From: JAJFUE01 sp041687335
GTDB lineage: Bacteria > Sumerlaeota > Sumerlaeia > MVZB01
Assembly (NCBI GenBank): GCA_041687335.1
Contig: JAWLCE010000001.1
Coordinates: 124,001-188,000 of the forward strand
Direction: 5' to 3'
DNA: 64,000 bases
Shown here piece by piece: positions 54,104 through 63,254 of the stretch. Both the position numbers and the translations under genes were made by a program. Positions within the stretch are counted from its first letter, which is position 1, and each line of letters begins with the position of its first letter. The notes below the pieces were generated by a model. The model had not been told where the DNA came from. It made no database searches and saw only the letters and a list, made by a program, of their open reading frames with translations.

Positions 54104-54913
54104 ATGGCCACCGATCCACGCAAGGTCGCATTTGCCGTCGCGGCGCATCCCGATGACATTGAGTTCAACATGGCCGGGACGCTGATGCTGCTCGGCCAGG
54201 CGGGTTACGAGCTGCATTACATGAACCTTGCCGACGGCGCCTGCGGATCGCAGACGATGACTCGCCAGCAGACGATCCGGACGCGGCGAAGTGAGGCGCG
54301 GGAGGCCGCCCGGCTCATCGGCGCGGTGCATCATCCATCGTTGGGAACTGACCTGGAGATCACCTACGAGCCGAGCCTGTTGCGCCGGCTCGGGTCGGTC
54401 ATCCGCCGGGTCAATCCGACGATCCTGCTGATTCCCGCGCTCTCGGACTACATGGAGGACCACATGATCACCGCCCGGCTGGCGGTGACGGCGGCCTTCG
54501 CCCGCGGCATGCGCAATTACCCGGTCAGCCCCCCGGTCGCGCCGGTGGAGGGGGAGCTGGCGCTGTATCACGCCATGCCGCACGGCCTGCGCGACGGGAT
54601 GCGGCGGCGCCCACGCGCCGGTCAATATGTGGACATCGCATCAGTATTGGAACGCAAGCAGCAGATGCTTGCCTGCCATCGCAGTCAGCAGGACTGGCTC
54701 GACACGAGCCAGGGGATGAATTCATATCTCCAGGCGATGACGGATCTGTCGCGGGAAGTGGGTCGGCTCTCTGGCCGTTTCAAGTATGCCGAAGGCTGGT
54801 GCCGGCACCTGCACCTGGGATTTTCGGCCAGGGAAATAGATCCGCTGGGGGAGGCTCTCGGGGCCAAAGTGATCGTGGATCAGCGATATGAAAAGTCTCT
54901 CGCCAAGTCATGA
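54104..54913 (+). CDS. PIG-L/LmbE-family deacetylase
   Basis: 269 residues. The zinc/catalytic motif AAHPDDIEFNMAGTLMLLG is near the N-terminus, and the second zinc site lies in SDYMEDHMITARL. These enzymes remove N-acetyl groups from amino sugars. The start codon is 2 bases after the NagB-like gene stop, so translation is coupled. With the NagB-like protein and the next kinase it could turn an N-acetylated amino sugar into a glycolytic sugar phosphate. A family-based inference; the substrate is not visible from sequence. Confidence 0.9.
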   Translation: MATDPRKVAFAVAAHPDDIEFNMAGTLMLLGQAGYELHYMNLADGACGSQTMTRQQTIRTRRSEAREAARLIGAVHHPSLGTDLEITYEPSLLRRLGSVIRRVNPTILLIPALSDYMEDHMITARLAVTAAFARGMRNYPVSPPVAPVEGELALYHAMPHGLRDGMRRRPRAGQYVDIASVLERKQQMLACHRSQQDWLDTSQGMNSYLQAMTDLSREVGRLSGRFKYAEGWCRHLHLGFSAREIDPLGEALGAKVIVDQRYEKSLAKS

Positions 54914-54932
54914 GATAAGGAAAAGGAAAACG

Positions 54933-56459
54933 ATGGCGGTCATGGGGGTCGACATTGGCACGTCGGGCTGCAAGGCGGCCGTGTTCGATGACCGCGGCCG
55001 CCAGCTGTCGCGTGCCTATCGGGAGTATTCGCTGATCCATGAGCAGCCGGGCTGGGCCGAGCTCGATCCGGACGAGGTCATGGACAAGTGCGTGGAAGTG
55101 ATCCGCGAGGCGGCGCGGGCCGCACCCGAGCCGGTGGAGGCGCTTGCGATCTCGAGCCAGGGCGAGGCATTCACCGCCGTCGATGCACGGGGCCGCCCGC
55201 TCTGCCGGGCGATGGTCTCATCGGATGCACGCGCGGCGGATCTGGCCCGCGACTGGAGCGAGGTGTTCGGGCGGGAAAAGCTCTACCGGATCACGGGTCA
55301 CACCGCCCATCCCTTGTTCACGCTTTTCAAGCTGCTCTGGCTGCGCGAGCGGCGGCCCGAAATCTGGCGCGCGGCGGCACGATTCCATTGTTTCGAGGAC
55401 CTGCTGCACGCGCGGCTGGGGCTCGATCCGGCGATCGGCTGGTCGCTGGCGGGGCGCACCATGCTGTTTGACGTCAACCGGCATGAATGGAGCCGAGAGA
55501 TCCTCGATGCGGTGGGCCTTGCGCCGGAGCGGCTTGCCCGCCCACTTGCCTCGGGGGCGATCGTCGGCACTTTGAGTGGGACGATGGCCGACCAGCTCGG
55601 TCTGGCTGCGGGCGCCACGGTGGCAACGGGTGGACACGATCAACCCTGCAACGCGCTCGGCGGGGGGGGCGTGCGCGACGGCGTGGCGGTCTATGGCCTG
55701 GGCACGGTGGAGTGCATCACCCCCGTCTTTGGGCAACCGGTGATGAGCCGCGAGCTGTTCGAGGCCAATCTGGCGACCTATGATCATGCCATTCAGGGGA
55801 TGTATGCCACCGTGGCCTACAGCCTGACCGGGGGCAATCTGCTGCGATGGTTCCGCGACCAGTTCGGCATGGAGGAGGCACGCGAGGCGGATCGCCTGGG
55901 CGTCAGCCCCTATGAGTTGCTGCTGGGGGCGATGCCGGCGGAACCGACAAATCTTCTGGTCCTGCCCTATTTCACTCCCTCGGGGACACCGTATTTCGAT
56001 GCCAGCACGGCTGGGGCAGTCCTCGGGCTGCGGCTGACGACCACCCGCTGGGAACTGCTGCGCGCGCTGCTCGAGGGGGTGACGTATGAAATGCGGCTCA
56101 ATCTTGAAATTCTGGGCCGGTCGGGGGTTGCGATCGACGAGCTGCGCGTCACCGGCGGGGGGGCCGTCAACCGCGCGTGGATGCAACTCAAGGCCGATAT
56201 CATGAACCGTTCGATCGTGCGTCCTCGCGTGACCGAGGCAGGGTGCCTCGGAGTGGCGATGCTCGCCCGCGCCGCCCGTGACGGCGGCAACGTGCGTGAG
56301 CTTGCCGACGCCTGGGTCGAGCGGGATGAGGCGTTCCAACCCGATCCGACAAACGCCGCCCGATACGATGAGCGATTCGAGGATTACCGCAGACTTTATC
56401 GGGCTGTCAGGGACTTCGAGGCGGAGGGGCGGCGAAGCCGGCCGACAACCGGCCGTTGA
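54933..56459 (+). CDS. FGGY-family carbohydrate kinase (xylulokinase/gluconokinase-like)
   Basis: 508 residues. The N-terminal phosphate site is MAVMGVDIGTSGCKAAVFDD. The FGGY-type middle has GHDQPCNALGGGGVRDG and a later LRVTGGGAVNRAWMQLKADI. The family name motif is not easily pinned down, so the exact sugar cannot be assigned. AAGGAAAACG precedes the ATG. It ends the three-gene cluster, 19 bases after the deacetylase. It probably phosphorylates the sugar handled by the first two enzymes, or a related keto-sugar. Confidence 0.9.
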   Translation: MAVMGVDIGTSGCKAAVFDDRGRQLSRAYREYSLIHEQPGWAELDPDEVMDKCVEVIREAARAAPEPVEALAISSQGEAFTAVDARGRPLCRAMVSSDARAADLARDWSEVFGREKLYRITGHTAHPLFTLFKLLWLRERRPEIWRAAARFHCFEDLLHARLGLDPAIGWSLAGRTMLFDVNRHEWSREILDAVGLAPERLARPLASGAIVGTLSGTMADQLGLAAGATVATGGHDQPCNALGGGGVRDGVAVYGLGTVECITPVFGQPVMSRELFEANLATYDHAIQGMYATVAYSLTGGNLLRWFRDQFGMEEAREADRLGVSPYELLLGAMPAEPTNLLVLPYFTPSGTPYFDASTAGAVLGLRLTTTRWELLRALLEGVTYEMRLNLEILGRSGVAIDELRVTGGGAVNRAWMQLKADIMNRSIVRPRVTEAGCLGVAMLARAARDGGNVRELADAWVERDEAFQPDPTNAARYDERFEDYRRLYRAVRDFEAEGRRSRPTTGR

Positions 56460-56816
56460 TCGTCCAGATCGTCGTGGGCAACATCGGGCGCTCGTAGTGC
56501 GCGGGCGCGAGCCGGCGGGGGAGAGCTTCTCGCCGGCGCAATACGTCATCGACCGCCCCTGCGTAGCCAGCTCGCTGATGAGCGTCGCGCATTCGCGGGT
56601 GCTCGGCTCGGAACGGCCTCTGAAACCGCCGGATGCGATGCGACACCCACAAGATGGGCAGCGGGGAATTAGGGACACCCCCTATCTTCGTGTTGGAAGA
56701 CGCCCCGATAGCAAGATGAACGTTTATAAAGTCATACTTGTGTCCGAAAAGACTTTCCAATCTAGATCAATATTCCACCCACAGCGTGAAATGCAGTGGA
56801 AACGAAAGGTGAGAAG
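56460..56816. other. Intergenic region, no gene supported
   Basis: About 360 bases between the kinase and gapA. A 117-codon minus-strand frame (56407-56760) has no ribosome site, family motif or codon bias like its neighbours. The phrase GGGGAATTAGGGACACCCCC (56663-56682) resembles ends of REP sequences linked to IS200-like RAYT transposases, but there is no transposase. The gapA ribosome site (AAAGGTGAG) is at the right end. Confidence 0.45.
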
Positions 56817-57821
56817 ATGACCAAGGTTGCGATCAATGGCATGGGACGCATCGGCCGCGCCACCTTCAAGATCCTAATGGAGCACGAGACGCTCGAGCTG
56901 GTGGCGGTCAACGACATCGTGCCACCCGACAATATCGCCTACCTGCTCAACTACGACACAGTCTACGGCCGGCTGAATCAGCCAGTCAGAGCCGAAGGCG
57001 ACGCGCTCGTGCGCAATGGCTTCCGCGTCCAAATGCTGGCTGAGAAGGATCCCGCCAGACTGCCGTGGAAGGAATTGGGCATCGACGTGGTTTTCGAGTG
57101 CACGGGGATCTTCACGAAGACCGAAGACCTGAAGAAGCACCTGGAGGCGGGGGCGCAGAAGGTGATCTTGTCGGCGCCGGTCAAGGATGAAGAGACGCCG
57201 ATGGTCGTGCACGGGGTCAATGACCCGAAGGAAGGGCTGCGCGTGATCAGTTGCGCGAGTTGCACGACCAACTGCATCACGCCGGTGATGGAGATCCTCG
57301 GCCGGCGGCTGGGGATTCTCAAGGCGACCATGACGACGATTCACGCCTACACCTCGACACAGCAGATTGTGGACGGGCCGAGCAGGAAGTGGCGGCGCGG
57401 CCGGGCCGGGGCGATGAATCTGGTGCCGACCAGCACGGGCGCGGCCAATGCCACAACGAAGGCGCTGCCGCAGTTTAGCGGCAAGTTCAATGGCGTGGCG
57501 GTGCGTTGCCCGGTGCCGGTGGGTTCGGTGGCGGACATTGTGGCCGTGAGCGAGCGGGCGACCGACGTCCAGGAGGTCAACCGGATCTTTCGCGAGGAGG
57601 CAGAGAGCACACGCTACCGCGGCATCCTCGGCGTCAGTGAGGACGAGCCGGTATCATCGGACATCATCCAAGACCCGCGCGCCGCGGTGATCGACCTGGC
57701 GATGACACAGGTGGTGGATGGGGATCTCATCAAGGTGTTTGCCTGGTACGATAACGAGTGGGGCTACGCCAGCCAGATGGTGCGCGAGGCTGCGCATCTG
57801 GCGCAGCTGCACAACGCATAG
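56817..57821 (+). CDS. gap: Glyceraldehyde-3-phosphate dehydrogenase
   Basis: 334 residues. It makes 1,3-bisphosphoglycerate from glyceraldehyde-3-phosphate and NAD+. The N-terminus is MTKVAINGMGRIGRATFKIL with AVNDI after the second strand, consistent with NAD use. Active-site Cys149 lies in SCASCTTNCITPV (the usual Asn before ASC is replaced by Cys), with STGAANATTKALPQ and AWYDNEWGYASQMV after. AAAGGTGAG is 4 bases before the ATG. Role: glycolysis, downstream of the sugar kinase cluster. Confidence 0.97.
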   Translation: MTKVAINGMGRIGRATFKILMEHETLELVAVNDIVPPDNIAYLLNYDTVYGRLNQPVRAEGDALVRNGFRVQMLAEKDPARLPWKELGIDVVFECTGIFTKTEDLKKHLEAGAQKVILSAPVKDEETPMVVHGVNDPKEGLRVISCASCTTNCITPVMEILGRRLGILKATMTTIHAYTSTQQIVDGPSRKWRRGRAGAMNLVPTSTGAANATTKALPQFSGKFNGVAVRCPVPVGSVADIVAVSERATDVQEVNRIFREEAESTRYRGILGVSEDEPVSSDIIQDPRAAVIDLAMTQVVDGDLIKVFAWYDNEWGYASQMVREAAHLAQLHNA

Positions 57822-58159
57822 CTCATTTCGGCTGCAAGACAAATTTTCACCTGCTGTTGGGATTCCACCTGCATCGAGATGCGGAGCCGCTCCTTCACTG
57901 CCCCTGGTTGGGGGACATGGGGACTCCTCATGCGTCAGAGGTGCTTTGGTTCAATACGCGCTTACCAGCCATCCAAGGTACGGATCAATCGGGGGTGCTG
58001 CAATCCATCACTCGCTGGAGCAGCATTTTGCCCGCGGCGGATAAGTCGTGGGCACCCCCTCGAGCCGCAGCACCCGAATTCCACCTTTACCTTTGCCGCA
58101 GTCATGGCCAAGATTGTTCGTACGCGGCAGACGCAAGATCCAAGTCGGAGCCATACGCG
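57822..58159. other. Intergenic region, nothing recognised
   Basis: About 340 bases between gap and the glycosidase gene. The glycosidase frame stays open through it, but the residues are unlike the family. No repeat, terminator or RNA seen. Confidence 0.5.
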
Positions 58160-61100
58160 ATGGGAATGAAGCATTCACGAAGCTCGGGTTCCATTCATGC
58201 AGGTTGCTCAACATTTGCGCTCCTGACTCTCTACGGCCTGATCTTCTGCGCCGGTCTCTCCCTCCCTGCAAGCGCCGCCGATGAAGACCAGCTTCGCGAA
58301 GAGTTCATCCGCCCACCCGACAGCGCCAAGCCGCAAACCTGGTGGCATTGGATGAACGGCCACGTGACGCGCGAGGGGATTACGCGCGACCTGGAGGCGA
58401 TGAAGCAGGCTGGCCTCGGCGGCTTTACCCTGTTCAATGTCTCCGAAGGCACGCCCGAGGGGCCGGTCGTCTACCTGAGCGACGAATGGTGGGAGCTCAT
58501 GCGGCACACGATCGCCGAGGCGGAGCGGCTCGGGCTCGAAATGTCGATTGAGAATTGCCCCGGCTGGGCCACCACCGGAGGCCCATGGGTCACACCCGAT
58601 CAGGCGATGCAGGAGGTCGTCTGGACCGAGACCCAGGTCACCGGACCGACGGTCTTTGAGCAGACCCTACCGATTCCGGAGCCGGCATTGGGACTCGAGC
58701 GCGACATGCGGCGCGATCCGATCGTAAACCGGCGGTACTATGTCGATCGCGAGGACGTCCGCGGATACTACCGCGACATCGCGCTAATGGCGTTCCCGAC
58801 GCTGGCGAGCGACCGGGGCGAGGAGCCCTACCGGCTCGACAATTGGCGCGCCAAGGCGGGTTACGCCAAATTGACCACGGGGCATGAGCCCGATCCGCGG
58901 GAAGCCCCCGATGGTGATGTAATCAAAATTGAAGAAATGATTGATCTGAGCGCTCACATGGACGCACAGGGGCGGTTGACCTGGAACGTGCCGCCCGGCG
59001 AGTGGACGATCCTGCGCGTCGGCTACCAGCCGACCGGGCGGCAAAACCATCCGGCCCCCCCGGCGGGGCGGGGGCTCGAGACCGATAAAATGACGGCGTC
59101 CGCGACCGACATGCATTGGGAACATGCGATTGCGCCGGTCATACGCGAGGCCGCCGGACGGGCGGGGCAGGCGTTTACCTGTGTCCTGATCGACAGCTAC
59201 GAGGCGGGCCACCAGAATTGGTGCCAAACTTTTGAGCGCGAGTTCACGCAACGGCTCGGTTACGACCTGCGCCGATACCTGCCCTCGCTGACGGGGCGCA
59301 TAGTCAAGGACGTGCCGACGACCGAGAATTTTCTCTGGGATTTCCGCAAGACGATCGGCGAGCTGATCGCGGAAAACTATTACGGCCGCTTTGCCTCGCT
59401 CTGCGAGCAAAATGGGCTGACTTTCATGTGCGAGCCCTATGGAATGTACGGCAACGCCAATGACTTTGCCGTCGCCGGCCTCGTCGATCTCCCGATGGCC
59501 GAATGGTGGGCTTTGCGCAAGTTGCCCATCTTCGACCCCACGGCCCGCCTGGCGGCATCCGCCGCACATACCTATGGCCGGACGATCGTGGGCGCGGAGG
59601 CATTCACCGGCCCGCCGGGGCGCATCTTTGAAACGCATCCCTACGCCATCAAGGCCCAAGGCGACCACTTCTTCTGCGAGGGAGTCAACCGATTCATCCT
59701 CCACACATTCGTGCATGATCCCAATGGCCGATCACCCGGGTTTGGCCTTGGCCCCTATGGCTCACGCTTCGACACGCGCAATACATGGTGGCCCTTTGCC
59801 CACGGCTGGTTCGATTACCTCGCGCGCTGCCAGTATCTGCTCCAGCAGGGTGAATTTGTGGCCGATATGCTTTATTTTGCCGGGGAAGATACTCCGCTGG
59901 CGGCCCGGTCGCGAGACGCGCTCGAGCCCGTTCCCCCCACCGGCTATCATTATGATTTCTGCAACCGAGAAATCCTTGAGCGACTGGAAGTACGCGATGG
60001 CCGGCTTGTCCTGCCGGGAGGGATGAGCTACCGCGTGCTGGTGCTCCCGCCCGCACGGTGGATGCGACCGGAGCTGCTGGCCCGAATTGAACGGCTCGTG
60101 CTTGCGGGCGCCACGGTGGTCGGCCCCCGGCCGCTCGGGGTGCCCGGACTCGCCGGCGGCACCGAGGCGGAAGCAGAACTGCGGAAGATCGCAGATCGGT
60201 TGTGGGCCGATTGCGATGGCCAGAACATGACGATGAAAGTTCATGGCAAGGGGCGGATTTATTGGGGACGGCCGTTGGAAGCGGTCTTAGGCGAACTGGA
60301 TTTCCTGCCCGATTTTCTCGTGCCCACGGACGGTGACGGGATTGAATTCATCCACCGCCGGCTCGACGGCACTGAAATTTACTTCATTAGCAATCAGCAA
60401 TCTCAATCGCGGACGATCGAGGCTCAGTTTCGGGTGAACGGCATGACGCCCGAGCTTTGGCACCCCGATAGCGGAGTCACCGAAGCCGCGCCGAATTTCA
60501 AACTCCTCCCCGACGGCCGGACGGCGGTCACACTCGAGCTCGACTCCTCGGGCTCGGGGTTTGTGGTTTTTCGGCCTTCCTTGAACGACGAAAGCGGAGT
60601 GACACCTCCAACGGTCATGATCCCTGACGACGCGCCGCCGATTGAACTGGCCGGTCCTTGGGAAGTTTCATTCCCCCCCGGCTGGGGCGCGCCCGCGCGG
60701 GTGGAGCTGCCCAAGCTGATTTCGTTGACCGAGCACGAGCATCCCGATGTGAAGCATTTCTCGGGGATCGCCACCTACCAGATCGAGGTGGAGCTTCCTG
60801 CGGAGCGCCTTGGCGCGGGTCGGCACCTGCGGCTCGACCTGGGAGAGGTGCAGGTCATGGCGGAGGTCGTGGTCAATGGTGAAAACCTTGGCGTGCTCTG
60901 GAAAGAGCCTTATTGCATCGACGTGACGGCGGCGATGCGGCCCGGTCGCAATCAGTTGCAAATCCGCGTCGCCAACTTGTGGCTGAACCGCCTGATCGGC
61001 GATTGTCAGTATCCTGATGATGGAGAGTGGACGGAAGATATCGTCAAGACCCCCGGCTCGGGCGAGGGGCTGGTGAGAATTCCTGAATGGGTCGTGAACG

Positions 61101-61279
61101 GCACCACCCGACCATCAGCAAACCGCAAGGCATATGTCACTTGGCGCTGGCCTCGCTTCGAAAATCGAAAACTTCTCCCCTCCGGCTTGATCGGACCGGT
61201 GAGATTGTTCGGTGAGGTCAAAGCGGGGGCACCGGCAGCCGGCGGCACTCAGGCAGCGATCAATTCAGATCGGTTATGA
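58160..61279 (+). CDS. GH106-like glycoside hydrolase (alpha-L-rhamnosidase type), secreted
   Basis: 1039 residues from the ATG beginning MGMKHSRSS; the frame is open 134 codons further upstream but does not look coding. A signal peptide (LTLYGLIFCAGLSLPASAA) is followed by FIRPPDSAKPQTWWHWMNGH and VTREGITRDLEAMKQAGLGG, the opening of GH106-type rhamnosidases. The C-terminal half has a GH2-type sugar-binding beta-sandwich (LGEVQVMAEVVVNGENLGVL, WKEPYCIDVTAAMRPGRNQL). It probably removes alpha-L-rhamnose from polysaccharides outside the cytoplasm. Catalytic Glu residues were not pinned down. Confidence 0.85.
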   Translation: MGMKHSRSSGSIHAGCSTFALLTLYGLIFCAGLSLPASAADEDQLREEFIRPPDSAKPQTWWHWMNGHVTREGITRDLEAMKQAGLGGFTLFNVSEGTPEGPVVYLSDEWWELMRHTIAEAERLGLEMSIENCPGWATTGGPWVTPDQAMQEVVWTETQVTGPTVFEQTLPIPEPALGLERDMRRDPIVNRRYYVDREDVRGYYRDIALMAFPTLASDRGEEPYRLDNWRAKAGYAKLTTGHEPDPREAPDGDVIKIEEMIDLSAHMDAQGRLTWNVPPGEWTILRVGYQPTGRQNHPAPPAGRGLETDKMTASATDMHWEHAIAPVIREAAGRAGQAFTCVLIDSYEAGHQNWCQTFEREFTQRLGYDLRRYLPSLTGRIVKDVPTTENFLWDFRKTIGELIAENYYGRFASLCEQNGLTFMCEPYGMYGNANDFAVAGLVDLPMAEWWALRKLPIFDPTARLAASAAHTYGRTIVGAEAFTGPPGRIFETHPYAIKAQGDHFFCEGVNRFILHTFVHDPNGRSPGFGLGPYGSRFDTRNTWWPFAHGWFDYLARCQYLLQQGEFVADMLYFAGEDTPLAARSRDALEPVPPTGYHYDFCNREILERLEVRDGRLVLPGGMSYRVLVLPPARWMRPELLARIERLVLAGATVVGPRPLGVPGLAGGTEAEAELRKIADRLWADCDGQNMTMKVHGKGRIYWGRPLEAVLGELDFLPDFLVPTDGDGIEFIHRRLDGTEIYFISNQQSQSRTIEAQFRVNGMTPELWHPDSGVTEAAPNFKLLPDGRTAVTLELDSSGSGFVVFRPSLNDESGVTPPTVMIPDDAPPIELAGPWEVSFPPGWGAPARVELPKLISLTEHEHPDVKHFSGIATYQIEVELPAERLGAGRHLRLDLGEVQVMAEVVVNGENLGVLWKEPYCIDVTAAMRPGRNQLQIRVANLWLNRLIGDCQYPDDGEWTEDIVKTPGSGEGLVRIPEWVVNGTTRPSANRKAYVTWRWPRFENRKLLPSGLIGPVRLFGEVKAGAPAAGGTQAAINSDRL

Positions 61280-61329
61280 CTGGTCTGGCAACCCCTCGCC
61301 GCCCCAGCCCCCTCACCCGTGTCCAACGG

Positions 61330-61357
61330 GATGCAGAGGCTTGGAGACGCAGAGGAA
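61330..61357. repeat. Dispersed repeat of the 'GAGACGC(A/G)GAGG' type, copy 2
   Basis: GATGCAGAGGC then GGAGACGCAGAGG, matching the copy at 8647-8673. It is in the 240-base gap between the glycosidase and the sulfite reductase genes. Confidence 0.5.
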
Positions 61358-61520
61358 GTGCTTGGTCAACTCCGCTGCGGTGGGTTATGCTCTTGGACCG
61401 TGGCCCGGCCCGGGCGCGCCGCCAGATCTTTCTTGACCATGTCGATTGGTTTAATGAAGATTGATGAGCAGGGTGTGCGCTCGCCGCCGGCTGCAAACCC
61501 ACAACCAAGGCAACCGCCCG

Positions 61521-63254
61521 ATGAGTTCCTCCCAGACCGATCAGACCCCCAGCAAAGTTGAGTTGATCAAGGCCCAGAGCGACGGGCTGGCCGGCGACAT
61601 CGCCCAGATTCTCGCCGATCCGCAGGTCTCCCACTTCGACGAGGACAACCTGCAGCTGCTCAAGTTCCACGGCAGCTATCAGCAGGACGACCGCGACCTG
61701 CGCATCCCGCGCAAGCGCGCCGGGCTCGACAAGGCCTGGATGTTCATGGTGCGCGCCCGCATCCCCGGCGGACAGTTGAGCGCCCGCCAGTTTCTCGCGA
61801 TGGAGGAACTCGGCCGCCGCTACGCCAACGGCACCCTGCGCCTGACCTCGCGCCAGGGCATCCAATATCACGGCGTCGGCAAGGAGAACCTCAAGGCGAT
61901 GGTCGCGGCGATCAACCAGGAGGCCGAGCTGACCACCCTTGGCGCCTGCGGCGACGTCAACCGCAACGTCATGTGCGACCCGGCGGCGCGGCTGGACTGG
62001 CGCGCGGGCCTGGCCATGCACGAGCTTTGCGAGCGCATCGCCCGCCACTTCGAGGCCCAATCCAGCTCCTATTGGGAGATCTGGTGCGACGGCGAGCGCG
62101 ACGGCCAGCCGGTGCCCCACAATCGCGAGGAGCCGATCTACGGCACCCACTACATGCCGCGCAAGTTCAAGATGGCGGTGGCGGTGCCCGAGAACAACAG
62201 CGTCCAGCTCTACAGCCAGGATATCGGCATCGAGGTGGTGCACGAGGGCGGCCGCCTCCTCGGCTATGACCTGATTGTCGGCGGCGGCATGGGCTCCTCC
62301 CACGGCAACGCCGCCACCTTCCCCCGGCTCGGGACGCGCCTCGTGCGCGCCAATCCCTCCGAGATCCTGGAGGTCGTCGAGGCGATCCTGACCATCCAGC
62401 GTGACTTCGGCGACCGCAGCGACCGCAAGCGCGCGCGCTTCAAGTATCTGGTCGAGGAGCGCGGGGCCGACTGGCTGCGCGGGGAACTCTTCCGCCGCCT
62501 CGGCCGCGAGCTGGCGCCCGCCGGGCCACTGCCCGCCTACGGCAACGACGACATGGTCGGCTGGCGCGAGACCAACGATGGCCGGCTGATGGTGGGGCTG
62601 CATGTCCTCAACGGCCGGCTGCGCAGCGAGGGGGAGAGTTCTCAGTTGGCGGGCCTGCGCCGCATCTTCGAGGCTGATCTTGCAGAGGGAGCGATGATCA
62701 CCCCGTTGCAGGACCTGGTCTTGACCGGCATCGCCCCGGCCGACCGTGACGCCGTCGCGGCCATCCTCGGCGAGCACGGCCTCAGCGACGGCCAGAATAT
62801 CTCGCGGCTGCGGCGGCTGTCGATGGCCTGCGTGGCGCTGCCCACCTGCGGCCTGGCGCTGGCCGAGAGTGAACGCTACCTGCCGACGCTGGTCGGCGAG
62901 CTGGAGGCGCTCGGCGACGGCGATGCCCCCGTCCAGATCCTGATGACCGGCTGCCCCAACGCCTGCATCCGCACCCCGCTGGGCGAGCTGGCTCTGGTCG
63001 GGCGCGGGCCGGGCAAGTATGCGCTCTCAGCCGGCGGCAGCCAGCAGGGCACGAGGCTCACCTTCCCCGTGCTGGAAAAGGTGGACGATGCCCAACTGGC
63101 GGGTATAATCCATCGGTTGATCGGCGCCTGGCGCGAAGAGACGCGCCAGGGCGTTCCATTTGGCGACTGGGCCGCGGCCCAGGGCGCCGAGGCGCTGCGC
63201 CGGCTGGCGGGTGAAGGAAACCAAGACTCCCATGAGCCCCTTCCAAATCCCTGA
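61521..63254 (+). CDS. cysI: Sulfite reductase hemoprotein (CysI-like)
   Basis: 577 residues. It reduces sulfite to sulfide with a siroheme/4Fe-4S centre. Siroheme-domain repeats are seen (RLTSRQGIQYHGV and later NGRLRSEG). The cluster cysteines are Cys437 and Cys443 (ACVALPTCGLALAESER) and Cys478 and Cys482 (GCPNACIRTP), the CysI spacing; the ALPTC form is more like CysI than NirA. The start ATG has AAGG 10 bases upstream; an upstream TTG adds 20 residues. A long antisense frame is a G+C shadow. Electron partner (CysJ or ferredoxin) not in the window. Confidence 0.92.
   Translation: MSSSQTDQTPSKVELIKAQSDGLAGDIAQILADPQVSHFDEDNLQLLKFHGSYQQDDRDLRIPRKRAGLDKAWMFMVRARIPGGQLSARQFLAMEELGRRYANGTLRLTSRQGIQYHGVGKENLKAMVAAINQEAELTTLGACGDVNRNVMCDPAARLDWRAGLAMHELCERIARHFEAQSSSYWEIWCDGERDGQPVPHNREEPIYGTHYMPRKFKMAVAVPENNSVQLYSQDIGIEVVHEGGRLLGYDLIVGGGMGSSHGNAATFPRLGTRLVRANPSEILEVVEAILTIQRDFGDRSDRKRARFKYLVEERGADWLRGELFRRLGRELAPAGPLPAYGNDDMVGWRETNDGRLMVGLHVLNGRLRSEGESSQLAGLRRIFEADLAEGAMITPLQDLVLTGIAPADRDAVAAILGEHGLSDGQNISRLRRLSMACVALPTCGLALAESERYLPTLVGELEALGDGDAPVQILMTGCPNACIRTPLGELALVGRGPGKYALSAGGSQQGTRLTFPVLEKVDDAQLAGIIHRLIGAWREETRQGVPFGDWAAAQGAEALRRLAGEGNQDSHEPLPNP

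Noticed and set aside
56407..56760. 117-codon minus-strand frame before gapA
   Set aside because: No ribosome site, no homology signal, and amino-acid use unlike that of real genes here. Part of it overlaps the end of the kinase gene.
57758..58159. N-terminal extension of the glycosidase
   Set aside because: These codons overlap the end of gap and do not look coding. The true signal peptide starts at 58160.
61260..62777. 505-codon open frame on the minus strand opposite the sulfite reductase gene
   Set aside because: Ala/Val/Gly/Leu-rich shadow caused by high G+C third positions of the true gene on the other strand. No family motif, no ribosome site, and cysI motifs on the plus strand are decisive.
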